Assembly: GCF_002234575.2 (NCBI RefSeq)
Contig: NZ_CP022464.2
Span: 248,001 to 312,000, forward strand
Length of the DNA stretch: 64,000 bases
Origin: Enterocloster bolteae
Lineage (GTDB): Bacteria > Bacillota > Clostridia > Lachnospirales > Lachnospiraceae
Reading direction: 5' to 3'
Shown piece by piece: positions 40,158-48,524 of this stretch (position 1 is the stretch's first letter; each line of letters begins with the position of its first letter). The notes below the pieces were generated by a model. It saw only the letters and a list, made by a program, of their open reading frames with translations, was not told where the DNA came from and ran no database searches. Both the position numbers and the translations under genes were made by a program.

Positions 40158-41972
40158 GTGAGACAGCAGCAGACATTTAGAGGATTTATATTCATACTTC
40201 TGATGCTGATCTTAATCGCCACCGCGGTGAGATTCCCTTACGCAAGGCAGGCGGATAAGGTCACAAATCAGGATTTTATCAAGATACTGGAGGATGGCCA
40301 GGCGGCAGACGTGAGCATCCACCAGAATCCGCAGACTCCCACGGGAGAAGTGGTACTGACCCTTTTGGACGGTCAGGTGAAGCGGCTTTATGTTTCGGAT
40401 GTTAAGGACGCACAGAAGCTTCTGGAAGCCCATGACATGGCGTATACGACCATGGATGTGCCTCAGGAGAATTATCTGGTGACCATCATCCTTCCCTTCA
40501 TGCTGTCTATTGTGGTGGTGGTTATCATCATCATGGTCATGAACCGGAGTGCGGGCGGCGGAGGTGCCAATGCCAGGATGATGAACTTTGGCAAGAGCAG
40601 GGCCAGGATGAGCCGGGACAGCAAGGTTAATTTTTCCAATGTTGCCGGTCTTGTGGAAGAAAAGGAAGAACTGGAAGAGGTGGTGGATTTCCTTAAGAAT
40701 CCCCAGAAGTATACCAGCGTGGGAGCCAGGATACCAAAGGGCCTTCTGCTGGTGGGCCCTCCGGGAACCGGTAAGACCCTGCTTGCCAAGGCAGTGGCAG
40801 GAGAGGCGGGAGTACCGTTTTTCTCCATATCAGGTTCTGATTTCGTGGAGATGTTTGTGGGTGTGGGCGCTTCCCGCGTCCGTGACCTGTTCGAGGAGGC
40901 CAAGAAGAACTCTCCCTGTATCGTGTTTATCGACGAGATTGACGCGGTTGCCCGCCGCAGAGGTACAGGTATGGGCGGCGGCCACGATGAGAGGGAGCAG
41001 ACACTGAACCAGCTGCTGGTAGAGATGGACGGCTTTGGCGTCAATGAAGGCATTATCGTCATGGCGGCCACGAACCGCGTGGATATCCTGGACCCGGCTA
41101 TCCTTCGACCGGGCCGTTTTGACAGAAAGGTGGCAGTGGGACGTCCCGATGTGAAGGGGCGCGAGGAAATCCTTAAGGTCCATTCCAAGGAAAAGCCTCT
41201 CAGCGAGGATGTGGATCTGCACAGGGTGGCCCAGACCACGTCAGGCTTCACAGGAGCTGACCTGGAAAACCTGATGAATGAGGCAGCCATTATATCCGCC
41301 AGGGAAAACCGCAGGTTCATCAAGCAGAGCGATATCGACCGGGCCTTCGTGAAGGTGGGAATCGGTGCTGAGAAGAGAAGCAAGGTAATATCCGAGAAGG
41401 ATAAGAAGATAACGGCTTACCATGAGGCGGGCCACGCCATCCTGTTCCATGTGCTTCCGGACGTGGGACCGGTGCACACTGTGTCCATCATCCCCACGGG
41501 AATCGGGGCAGCCGGTTACACCATGCCCCTGCCTGAAAAGGATGAGATGTTCAATACCAAGGGCCGCATGAAGCAGAATATCATGGTGGATTTAGGCGGC
41601 CGGATTGCGGAAGAGCTGATATTTGACGATATCACCACCGGCGCATCCCAGGATATCAAGCAGGCCACCCAGATTGCCAGGGCTATGGTGACCCAGTACG
41701 GCATGTCTGAGAAGGTAGGAATGATTCAGTACGGCGGCGATGAGAATGAGGTATTTATCGGACGGGACCTGGCCCATACCAAGTCCTACGGCAATGAGGT
41801 TGCTGACACCATTGACAGTGAGGTCAAGCGGATCATTGACGAGTGCTACCAGAAGGCAAAGGATATCATCAAGCAATATGACTATGTCCTCCATGCCTGC
41901 GCTGATTTGCTGATTGAGAAAGAGAAAATCAGCCAGTCTGAGTTTGAGGCGCTGTTTACACCGGTGCAGTAG
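40158..41972 (+). CDS. ftsH: ATP-dependent zinc metalloprotease FtsH
   Basis: Membrane-anchored AAA+ protease of 604 residues for quality control of membrane and regulatory proteins. Two N-terminal helices (about 8-24 and 107-130) flank a small extracytoplasmic domain. The AAA domain has GPPGTGKTLLAKA, CIVFIDEIDAV and the second region of homology RPGRFDR. The protease domain has the zinc motif HEAGH. The start is GTG 40158 with AAGGAGG 7 bases upstream. Confidence 0.97.
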   Translation: MRQQQTFRGFIFILLMLILIATAVRFPYARQADKVTNQDFIKILEDGQAADVSIHQNPQTPTGEVVLTLLDGQVKRLYVSDVKDAQKLLEAHDMAYTTMDVPQENYLVTIILPFMLSIVVVVIIIMVMNRSAGGGGANARMMNFGKSRARMSRDSKVNFSNVAGLVEEKEELEEVVDFLKNPQKYTSVGARIPKGLLLVGPPGTGKTLLAKAVAGEAGVPFFSISGSDFVEMFVGVGASRVRDLFEEAKKNSPCIVFIDEIDAVARRRGTGMGGGHDEREQTLNQLLVEMDGFGVNEGIIVMAATNRVDILDPAILRPGRFDRKVAVGRPDVKGREEILKVHSKEKPLSEDVDLHRVAQTTSGFTGADLENLMNEAAIISARENRRFIKQSDIDRAFVKVGIGAEKRSKVISEKDKKITAYHEAGHAILFHVLPDVGPVHTVSIIPTGIGAAGYTMPLPEKDEMFNTKGRMKQNIMVDLGGRIAEELIFDDITTGASQDIKQATQIARAMVTQYGMSEKVGMIQYGGDENEVFIGRDLAHTKSYGNEVADTIDSEVKRIIDECYQKAKDIIKQYDYVLHACADLLIEKEKISQSEFEALFTPVQ

Positions 41973-42022
41973 CATAGTATTTCGGTTCTGTTTTGGGCTG
42001 AGAATGATGGAAAATAGTATAA

Positions 42023-42056
42023 AAAAGGGGAGGGAGGCTATAAAGCCCCCTCCTTT
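42023..42056 (+). terminator. probable terminator of ftsH
   Basis: A GC-rich hairpin (GGAGGGAGGC with GCCCCCTCC, one bulged A) is followed by TTTGTCT. It lies 50 bases after the ftsH stop. Confidence 0.65.
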
Positions 42057-42202
42057 GTCTATATTGCTCATAAATACACTGGAAAATATTGCATCTTTGT
42101 GCACACTTTTTTTCGTTCCTATGCTATTATAATAGACGTAACCCCCCCAATACATTATATAGTTTTTGCTACACCCCATAAGAAACGAAATACCTTCTCC
42201 TG
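42057..42202. other. non-coding stretch between two terminators
   Basis: No convincing gene is seen. The stretch contains an isolated TATAAT (42128-42133) without a good -35 partner and a run of seven C residues. Together with its neighbours it is part of a gene-free interval of nearly 400 bases between ftsH and the amylase gene. Confidence 0.5.
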
Positions 42203-42230
42203 AAAAGCCTGGCTACCCCGCCAGGCTTTT
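42203..42230. terminator. strong bidirectional hairpin terminator
   Basis: A perfect 11-bp stem (42203-42213 with 42220-42230) with a 6-base loop starts with A4 and ends with T4. It insulates the amylase gene from ftsH transcription. Confidence 0.85.
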
Positions 42231-42279
42231 CACTTTGTGAGAAAGCCATGGAAAAGGTGTAATGTTATCAAGATTTTTC

Positions 42280-42288
42280 TGGTATAAT
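42280..42288 (+). promoter_or_regulatory. extended -10 promoter of the GH13 gene
   Basis: TGGTATAAT combines a perfect -10 box with the TGn extension. No clear -35 box lies 16-18 bases upstream, which is typical of extended -10 promoters. Confidence 0.6.
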
Positions 42289-42342
42289 TTTTCTTGTATA
42301 TTTGAGAAAATTCAGATACAATAAAGGAACAGGATTGTAATT

Positions 42343-42387
42343 ATGAGCAAATTAGGAAAAGGATATAAAACGTGGAAGATAATTTGA
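42343..42387 (+). CDS. 14-residue leader ORF overlapping the GH13 start
   Basis: ATG 42343 to TGA 42385-42387 encodes MSKLGKGYKTWKII. AGGA lies 8 bases upstream of the ATG. Its end overlaps the GTG start (42372) of the amylase gene by 16 bases in another frame. Translation of the leader would therefore end just inside the main gene, suggesting coupled re-initiation or competition. Existence is inferred from the ribosome-binding site only. Confidence 0.4.
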   Translation: MSKLGKGYKTWKII

Positions 42388-44495
42388 AGGGACGTATCAA
42401 CAGGGATGCCCTTTTTTCCTCTGAGACAGAGGATTACCGCATGCCAATGGAACCGGACGCAGATGACGATGTGCTGCTTCGCATGCGGACAGCTAAGGGC
42501 AATGTGGATCATGTATATTATGTGGAGGATAAAGCCGAGGTGGAGATGACCAAGGCCAAGTCCGATGAATTGTTTGATTACTATGAATATGAAATTACAG
42601 TAGGCACCGATCAGGTGCTTTATCACTTTAAAGTGGTATCCGAACAGGATGTCTGTCTTTATAACCGGCTGGGACCCACACAGGATGGCCAGCCATGCTT
42701 TGATTTCAAGATTACCCCGGGATTCCACACGCCGGAATGGGCAAAGGGTGCGGTCATGTACCAGATTTTTGTGGACCGTTTCTGCAATGGAGATGAGAGC
42801 AATGATGTGGAATCATATGAGTATGTCTATATCGGCCGTCCGGTACAGAAGGTTACGGAATGGGACCGGTACCCGGCCGCCATGGATGTGGGGTACTTTT
42901 ACGGAGGCGACCTGCAGGGAATCTGGGATAAGCTGGACTACATCAAGAAGCTGGGAGTGGAGGCCATCTATCTGAATCCGGTATTTGTATCCCCCTCCAA
43001 CCATAAATATGACTGTCAGGATTACGAGCACATTGATCCCCACTTTACCAGAATAGAGAAGGACGGGGGAGGTCTGGTCAGGCCTGACGCCACGGATAAC
43101 AAGGAGGCTGACCGGTACGTGCAGCGCAGCGCAGGCAAGGAGAATCTGGAAGCCAGCGATGCATTTTTTGCCCGGTTTGTGGAGGAAGTCCATAAGCGGG
43201 GGATGCGGGTAATTCTGGACGGAGTGTTCAATCACTGCGGCTCCTTTAACAAATGGCTGGACGCAGAGGGAATCTATGAGCATTCCGGCGACTATGAGGC
43301 AGGGGCCTATGAGAGCAAAAGCAGCCCCTATCACAGCTTTTTCCAGTTCCATGACGACAGCGACGGGGCCTGGCCTTACAACAGGACCTATGACGGATGG
43401 TGGGGACATGACACCCTGCCCAAGTTAAATTACGAGAATTCTGAAAAACTGGTGGAGTATATACTGAACGTGGCCAGGAAGTGGGTATCCCCGCCCTATT
43501 CCATTGATGGCTGGCGTCTGGATGTGGCTGCCGACTTGGGACACACGGCAGAATACAATCACGAATTCTGGCGCAGGTTCCGCCAGGCCGTAAAAGAGGC
43601 TAATCCGGAAGCGCTGATTCTGGCGGAGCACTACGGGGATCCTGCTTCCTGGCTGGAGGGAGATCAGTGGGATTCTATCATGAATTACGACGCGTTCATG
43701 GAACCGGTCACGTGGTTTCTGACCGGCATGGAGAAACACAGCGACAGTTATAACGGGGGCATATGGGGAGATGGTGAGGCTTTTTTTAACGCCATGGGAT
43801 ACCATATGAGCCGTATGCAGACCAACACGGTGATGACGGCCATGAACCAGCTGTCCAACCATGACCATTCCCGTTTCTTAACCAGGACCAACCAGATGGT
43901 AGGCCGTATCCAGACAGCTGGTCCGGAAAAAGCAGGACAGAATATAAAGCCCTGTGTGTTCAGGGAGGCAGTGGTGATTCAGATGACCTGGCCGGGAGCC
44001 CCCACGCTTTACTACGGCGATGAGGCCGGAGTCTGCGGATGGACGGATCCGGACAGCAGGCGTACCTATCCATGGGGGAAAGAGGATTTAGAGCTTATAG
44101 AGTTCCACCGCTATATGACCGGAATCCACCGCAAGATACCGGCGATCAGAAAGGGTGCGGTAAAGCCCCTTCTGGCCGGATACCAGAAGATTGCCTACGG
44201 GCGTATGTACGGCAAATATCAGGCCGTGGTGGTCATATCCAACAGCCCGGACAGCCAGACCATGGACATTCCGGTATGGCAGCTGGGCGTTACTGACGAC
44301 ATGGTGTTAGGCAGGCCCATCCTGACCGCTGAGACAGGGTACAATGCAGGGGTCATGCTCTACCGCATAAAGAATGGCATGCTGAAGCTGAACATGCCGC
44401 CTTACAGCGCGGCAGTATTCGTTTCTCAGCCGGATGAATTTTATCCGGTGGTGGATTCGCGGTTCGCGGATGATGGGGCGGCTGTGGAGAAGTAG
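42372..44495 (+). CDS. glycoside hydrolase family 13 (neopullulanase/cyclomaltodextrinase-like)
   Basis: Cytoplasmic alpha-glucan hydrolase of 707 residues with no signal peptide. An N-terminal beta-sandwich domain (about 1-115) precedes the catalytic barrel. Catalytic residues are the aspartate in GWRLDVAADL, the glutamate in LILAEHYG and the aspartate in LSNHDHSR. The conserved DGVFNHCG is also present. It probably breaks down maltodextrins or internal alpha-glucan, complementing glgB about 18 kb away. The GTG start has AGGA 8 bases upstream. Its exact substrate cannot be read from sequence. Confidence 0.92.
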   Translation: MEDNLKGRINRDALFSSETEDYRMPMEPDADDDVLLRMRTAKGNVDHVYYVEDKAEVEMTKAKSDELFDYYEYEITVGTDQVLYHFKVVSEQDVCLYNRLGPTQDGQPCFDFKITPGFHTPEWAKGAVMYQIFVDRFCNGDESNDVESYEYVYIGRPVQKVTEWDRYPAAMDVGYFYGGDLQGIWDKLDYIKKLGVEAIYLNPVFVSPSNHKYDCQDYEHIDPHFTRIEKDGGGLVRPDATDNKEADRYVQRSAGKENLEASDAFFARFVEEVHKRGMRVILDGVFNHCGSFNKWLDAEGIYEHSGDYEAGAYESKSSPYHSFFQFHDDSDGAWPYNRTYDGWWGHDTLPKLNYENSEKLVEYILNVARKWVSPPYSIDGWRLDVAADLGHTAEYNHEFWRRFRQAVKEANPEALILAEHYGDPASWLEGDQWDSIMNYDAFMEPVTWFLTGMEKHSDSYNGGIWGDGEAFFNAMGYHMSRMQTNTVMTAMNQLSNHDHSRFLTRTNQMVGRIQTAGPEKAGQNIKPCVFREAVVIQMTWPGAPTLYYGDEAGVCGWTDPDSRRTYPWGKEDLELIEFHRYMTGIHRKIPAIRKGAVKPLLAGYQKIAYGRMYGKYQAVVVISNSPDSQTMDIPVWQLGVTDDMVLGRPILTAETGYNAGVMLYRIKNGMLKLNMPPYSAAVFVSQPDEFYPVVDSRFADDGAAVEK

Positions 44496-44558
44496 GCAGA
44501 AGGATGATGTAAGACTGACAAATGTTGTAAGACAGGGGGATTTTGAATCTGATATAGG

Positions 44559-44614
44559 AAAGAGCACCTTTCGGAGGCGGAGAATTGTTCCGCGGGCGGG
44601 GAGGTGCTCTTTTT
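44559..44614 (+). terminator. terminator of the GH13 gene
   Basis: AAAGAGCACCT (44559-44569) pairs with AGGTGCTCTTT (44602-44612) and encloses a smaller GCGGA/TCCGC hairpin. It ends in a run of five T residues. Confidence 0.83.
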
Positions 44615-44644
44615 GGGAGCAACCAAGTAAGCATCATAAAAATA

Positions 44645-44690
44645 GAGTGCTGTAAAAACATTAGAATTTTCAAATGCTTTTACAACACTC
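44645..44690 (-). terminator. terminator of the tRNA-Tyr/tRNA-Leu transcript
   Basis: In minus-strand RNA an 18-bp mismatch-free stem with two G-U pairs (44690-44673 with 44662-44645) is followed by TATTTTTATG. On the plus strand the two G-U pairs become A-C mismatches, the same polarity as at the tRNA-Lys genes. Confidence 0.85.
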
Positions 44691-44699
44691 CATTTATAA

Positions 44700-44783
44700 T
44701 GCGGGTGGCCGGACTTGAACCGGCACGGTATCGCTACCGAGGGATTTTAAGTCCCTTGTGTCTGCCTATTCCACCACACCCGC
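44700..44783 (-). tRNA. tRNA-Leu(TAA)
   Basis: Minus-strand cloverleaf of 84 nt with a long variable arm, acceptor GCGGGTG/CACCCGC, anticodon loop CTTAAAA giving anticodon TAA, T loop TTCAAGT and discriminator A. No CCA is encoded. It lies about 100 nt downstream of tRNA-Tyr and is probably co-transcribed with it. Confidence 0.97.
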
Positions 44784-44885
44784 ATAAGTTACCCGCAGGT
44801 ACTTTTCAACACGTGCCCCAGCTGAAAACCAGGACCTTTACATGCACTGCACTGATGTCCTTAAGCCATATTTTAGGCACGCTAG

Positions 44886-44967
44886 TGGGCGAAGGTGGAT
44901 TCGAACCACCGAAGCTATTAGCAGCAGATTTACAGTCTGTCCCCTTTGGCCACTCGGGAATTCGCCC
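44886..44967 (-). tRNA. tRNA-Tyr(GTA)
   Basis: Minus-strand cloverleaf of 82 nt with a long variable arm, acceptor GGGCGAA/TTCGCCC, anticodon loop CTGTAAA giving anticodon GTA and discriminator A. No CCA is encoded. Confidence 0.97.
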
Positions 44968-44993
44968 AGAGTTTGCTTTAATAAGCAGTGATT

Positions 44994-45022
44994 ATAATAC
45001 CACAGACTTCGGAAAAAATCAA
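44994..45022 (-). promoter_or_regulatory. promoter of the tRNA-Tyr/tRNA-Leu unit
   Basis: On the minus strand, TTGATT (45017-45022) and TATTAT (44994-44999) are 17 bases apart. A TATAAT 3 bases further downstream is an alternative -10 box with 20-base spacing. Confidence 0.7.
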
Positions 45023-45259
45023 GCATTTTGTGAACATTTATCAGCCATAATTGTCACAGATTTGTGGCTGGTATGGTTGGAAGTATTAGCAGGCGATCAT
45101 TTTCTTTACAGTAAATAAAAAAAGTTTTTTTGCTGTTGGTTGCTGTCAGATAGAAAAACTTTCTATAAAAGTCTGAAAAGAACTATAAAAATGAATTAAT
45201 AACATAAAAAGGTAAAAAAATCCATAGAAAAATATGAAGAATAAGAAAAAGGCCCCCCA
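45023..45259. other. AT-rich non-coding stretch between tRNA-Tyr and the nagB operon
   Basis: No gene is supported. It contains an inverted repeat of nine bases (AAAGTTTTT with AAAAACTTT, around 45121-45165) without a neighbouring gene end, and several A tracts. It marks the left edge of the AT-rich segment. Confidence 0.5.
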
Positions 45260-45288
45260 TTGACAGTAAAATATGTCCATGCTAATAT
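45260..45288 (+). promoter_or_regulatory. promoter of the LacI-nagB-importer operon
   Basis: TTGACA (45260-45265) and TAATAT (45283-45288) are separated by 17 bases. The predicted start falls at the left edge of the palindromic operator at 45295-45312. Confidence 0.72.
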
Positions 45289-45294
45289 GAGCTC

Positions 45295-45312
45295 ATAGAT
45301 AACGTTTTCTAT
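45295..45312. promoter_or_regulatory. putative LacI-family operator, autoregulatory
   Basis: An 18-base palindrome with central CG, ATAGATAAC|GTTTTCTAT, has one mismatched pair. The central CG and A/T-rich arms fit LacI-family operators. It covers the predicted transcription start, 21 bases before the regulator gene. Confidence 0.65.
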
Positions 45313-45332
45313 ATAATATTTGAGGGGCCCCA

Positions 45333-46385
45333 ATGAATAAGAAAACAACGATTAAGGATATTGCTAAAAAGGCAAACGTATCAATTGCTACTGTGTCCAG
45401 GGTACTGAGGCGTACGGATTACCCTGTCAGCCAGGACGTAAAAAAACGTGTTTTTGACGCTGCGGACGAGCTGGAATACAAGCCCAATTTGTTCGGCAGG
45501 ATGCTGCGCGGGGATGCCAGCATTGAGATCGGTATTATTGTTCCGTCAATTAATAATCCGTTTTATGCAGCACAAGTGGCAGCGTCAGAGGAGGAATGTT
45601 TATCCCGTAATTTCATTCCTATAATCTGTAACTCCAATTCCAATCCAGGATTGGAAAGCTGGTATCTGGAAATGCTGGAGGAAAGGCAGGCAGCAGGTAT
45701 ATTGCTGACAACAATCCAGAATGAGGAGACTTTTGTCAAACGGATTGAACGGCTCAACATGCCTGTCCTTCTGGTGGATCAGGGAATTGAGAATTATACA
45801 GGAGACCGTGTGCTGTTTAATTTCTTTAAGGCTGGTTATATGGCGGCAGAGTATCTGATTGAATGCGGACATAAAGACCTGGCATTGGCGTCAGGACCAA
45901 TTACAAGACATAACAGAAGAGAGATACTGAGGGGCTTTAAGCAGGCGCTGCTGGATTATGATATTGTTTTTAATAAGCGCCGAATTGTGAATTATGATTC
46001 CAAATATGATATTTATAATATTGGAGATGATCAGGGAGCCATCCAGATTATAGACAAAATGTTTGAGGAGGAATATCTTCCGGAAAGTATTGTTGCGATT
46101 AATGATTCACTGGCAATTAAGATGATAAATGAATTACATAATCGCGGAATCCATGTTCCCAATGATATTTCCATTGTTGGAATGGATGATATTTTTGTCA
46201 GTAAGATGGTGACGCCAAGACTCACTACAATTCATGAACCGGCAGAAGAGATGGGTAAACGGTCCGCTAAATATCTTATTGATAAAATTGAGGGTAAGTC
46301 CAGGAATATAGTTAATATCACAATGCAGCCCACTTTGGTTGAAAGAAATTCTGTAAGGAAGGTTCATAGTAAAATCAGGAGGTAA
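45333..46385 (+). CDS. LacI-family transcriptional regulator of the nagB-importer operon
   Basis: Regulator of 350 residues. The N-terminal HTH (IKDIAKKANVSIATVSRVL, about 6-24), the hinge and the sugar-binding domain with GMDDIFVSKMVTPRLTTI near residue 285 are all typical. It is the first gene of a plus-strand operon with NagB-like deaminase and a binding protein with two permeases, and it ends 6 bases before nagB. A palindrome over its own promoter suggests autorepression relieved by an amino-sugar phosphate or the imported sugar. Codon usage is AT-richer than in flanking core genes. Confidence 0.93.
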   Translation: MNKKTTIKDIAKKANVSIATVSRVLRRTDYPVSQDVKKRVFDAADELEYKPNLFGRMLRGDASIEIGIIVPSINNPFYAAQVAASEEECLSRNFIPIICNSNSNPGLESWYLEMLEERQAAGILLTTIQNEETFVKRIERLNMPVLLVDQGIENYTGDRVLFNFFKAGYMAAEYLIECGHKDLALASGPITRHNRREILRGFKQALLDYDIVFNKRRIVNYDSKYDIYNIGDDQGAIQIIDKMFEEEYLPESIVAINDSLAIKMINELHNRGIHVPNDISIVGMDDIFVSKMVTPRLTTIHEPAEEMGKRSAKYLIDKIEGKSRNIVNITMQPTLVERNSVRKVHSKIRR

Positions 46386-46391
46386 GGAGAG

Positions 46392-47123
46392 ATGGCGGTA
46401 TATATTCTTGACAATTCCGAAGAATTGGGAGAGAAGGCAGCTGAATTAATTGCTCAAAAGTTAAATGAAGCCATAGAAAAAAAAGGGAAGGCAAGAATCA
46501 TTCTATCCACAGGTGCATCACAGTTTGAGACAATTAAGTATCTGGTTGAGAAGAACGTTGATTGGGAAAAGGTTACTATGTTTCATTTGGATGAATACCT
46601 GGAACTGCCGGAAACCCACAAGGCAAGTTTCAGGCGTTATCTGAAAGAGCGTTTTACCAGCAAAGTACCGGTTAAGGTGCATTTTGTAAACACGGAAGGA
46701 GATGTGGAGGAGAATCTGAAGGAGCTGACCAGTGAGATTCGTAAAGATATCATAGATATAGGTGTTATAGGTATTGGCGAAAACGGACATATTGCTTTTA
46801 ATGATCCCCCAGCTGATTTTGAGACGCGGGAAGCATACAGAATCGTGGAATTGGAGGAACGCTGCAGAAAGCAGCAGCTGAATGAGGGCTGGTTCCCAAC
46901 ACTTGATGATGTCCCGTTCAAAGCCGTTTCAATGACTCCTTATCAAATCATGCAGTGTGAGACAATTGTATCCAGTGTACCGGGGGAAAGAAAGGCGGAG
47001 GCTGTCAGGAATACATTAAAGTCGGATGAAGTTACTAACATGGTTCCGGCTACCTTACTTAAGACACATAAGGATTGGCATTTGTTCTTGGATAAAGAAT
47101 CATCATCGCTTATTGACAGTTAG
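46392..47123 (+). CDS. nagB: glucosamine-6-phosphate deaminase family protein
   Basis: Sugar-phosphate isomerase/deaminase of 243 residues, expected to convert glucosamine-6-phosphate to fructose-6-phosphate and ammonia. Motifs are STGASQFETI (phosphate loop), MFHLDEYLEL with the catalytic aspartate, and GIGENGHIAFNDPPADF. Relative to E. coli NagB (GNDGHIAFNEP) an Asp is Asn and a Glu is Asp, variants seen in Firmicutes relatives. No sugar kinase or nagA accompanies it, so a related sugar phosphate cannot be excluded as substrate. Confidence 0.88.
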   Translation: MAVYILDNSEELGEKAAELIAQKLNEAIEKKGKARIILSTGASQFETIKYLVEKNVDWEKVTMFHLDEYLELPETHKASFRRYLKERFTSKVPVKVHFVNTEGDVEENLKELTSEIRKDIIDIGVIGIGENGHIAFNDPPADFETREAYRIVELEERCRKQQLNEGWFPTLDDVPFKAVSMTPYQIMQCETIVSSVPGERKAEAVRNTLKSDEVTNMVPATLLKTHKDWHLFLDKESSSLIDS

Positions 47124-47144
47124 TGTAAAGGGAGGAGAATTAAA

Positions 47145-48467
47145 ATGAGGAAAATGATATCTGTTTTGTTGGCAGGTGTTCTGGCTGTTAATCTAGGTGC
47201 GTGTTCTTCGGCAGCGTCAAAGGCATCTAAAGAAGCAGAATCTGCTGCTCCGGCAGGAACCACGGCTCAGGAAAGTGGTGGAAAGCGTACTTTGCGTATA
47301 GCAGGCGAGTCGTGGCAGGTCACAAAGCTATTTCTGAATGAAGCAGCTGAAGCATTCATGAAGGACCATCCGGATGTTACGGTTGAGGTACAGACCTATG
47401 CGGATCCTACGGTGGTGTCCAATTACAGTATTAACTGGCAAAAAGGAGATACCCCTTGCGATCTGGTGGTTATAGATGGAGCCTCCTTTGCAGAACAGTT
47501 TGTTACAAAGGACCTTATATATGACTTTGACCAGGATTTAAAGTTTTTTGATACATATTCCAAAGATAAGTTCATCCCTGCGGCATTGGAGATGGCGAAA
47601 CTTCACGATAAACAGTATGTAATCCCTGTCATACAGGAAGTGACGGCTATTAATATAAATAAAGCGATGTTTAAAGATGCAGGCCTTGTGGATGAAAACG
47701 GGGATGCACTTGTTCCAAAGACATGGGATGATGTATATGAATTTGCTAAGAAACTGACAAAGACGGAGAATGGTGTCGTTACGCAGCAGGGATGTACCAT
47801 TCAGTGGAGCAAGGATATACATGGAACTGTATTAGGTATTCTTCAGGCATCCTGTGGCGGACTGTATCAGGAGGATGGAATCACGGTTAACTTCCAGTCC
47901 CAAGAATTTAAGGATATACTGGCAATCTGGCAGAAAGGGGTTAAGGAGGGGGTGTTCTCCACCGAGACATTTGCCGACTACGATGCAGGTAAGAACAGTT
48001 ATAAAGCTGGTAAGGTTGCCATGCTTCTTCAGTCAGGTTCCAACTGGGTGGAAGCGATTCCAACGATTGGAGAGGACAATGCATCTGTTGTACCCATCCC
48101 AGGGGGAGAAGAGAATGGATCAGTTGGATATGTAAATGGCGTCATCATTCCCAAGTGTTCTCCAAGCTCTGACCTGGCAGTACAGTTTGTTCAGGAACAG
48201 CTTTTAGGTGAATATACACAGACCAGTACAGTGAACCAGTATGGTAAAATTCCTGTAATTACAGAGTATTACAATAAGACAGAATCACCTAATTGGCAGA
48301 ATATTAAGGGATCCATCGAAAAGGCAGTCACCTATCCTCCTTATAAAGATTTAGGAGAATTTGTAATAAAGTGTCAGGAGATCTTCCAAGCCAGCCTCGT
48401 GGACGGAACAGATGTGAATACCACAGCTGAGGAGCTTCAAAATATGGTAAATAAGTTGGATAAGTAA
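47145..48467 (+). CDS. ABC transporter substrate-binding lipoprotein, family 1
   Basis: Extracellular solute-binding lipoprotein of 440 residues. The signal peptide ends NLGAC with lipidated Cys20, followed by a short Ser/Ala spacer and the bacterial extracellular solute-binding family 1 (MalE-like) domain. It is followed by two MalF/MalG-type permeases. The ligand is probably an amino-sugar-containing saccharide because of nagB in the operon. That is an inference from context only. Confidence 0.91.
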   Translation: MRKMISVLLAGVLAVNLGACSSAASKASKEAESAAPAGTTAQESGGKRTLRIAGESWQVTKLFLNEAAEAFMKDHPDVTVEVQTYADPTVVSNYSINWQKGDTPCDLVVIDGASFAEQFVTKDLIYDFDQDLKFFDTYSKDKFIPAALEMAKLHDKQYVIPVIQEVTAININKAMFKDAGLVDENGDALVPKTWDDVYEFAKKLTKTENGVVTQQGCTIQWSKDIHGTVLGILQASCGGLYQEDGITVNFQSQEFKDILAIWQKGVKEGVFSTETFADYDAGKNSYKAGKVAMLLQSGSNWVEAIPTIGEDNASVVPIPGGEENGSVGYVNGVIIPKCSPSSDLAVQFVQEQLLGEYTQTSTVNQYGKIPVITEYYNKTESPNWQNIKGSIEKAVTYPPYKDLGEFVIKCQEIFQASLVDGTDVNTTAEELQNMVNKLDK

Positions 48468-48472
48468 TTTGC

Positions 48473-48505
48473 AAAGGTGCTATGCAAATCATGTGTAGCA
48501 CCTTT
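48473..48505 (+). repeat. intergenic stem-loop after the binding-protein gene
   Basis: Perfect 10-bp arms AAAGGTGCTA (48473-48482) and TAGCACCTTT (48496-48505) close a 13-base loop between binding protein and permease. Only a short T-poor tail follows, so it is probably a stabilising or partially terminating hairpin. Its arm shares AAAGGTGCT with the hairpin at 19435-19465. Confidence 0.72.
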
Positions 48506-48524
48506 CTTGGCAAGGAGGCAGAAA

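Noticed and set aside
40472..41383. Minus-strand frame of 303 codons opposite ftsH
   Set aside because: Antisense to the AAA domain of FtsH, with low-complexity Ser/Thr composition typical of a shadow frame.
42128..42230. Possible small RNA from the TATAAT at 42128 to the terminator at 42203-42230
   Set aside because: The -10 box has no credible -35 partner or TGn extension, and the segment shows no other structure besides the shared terminator.
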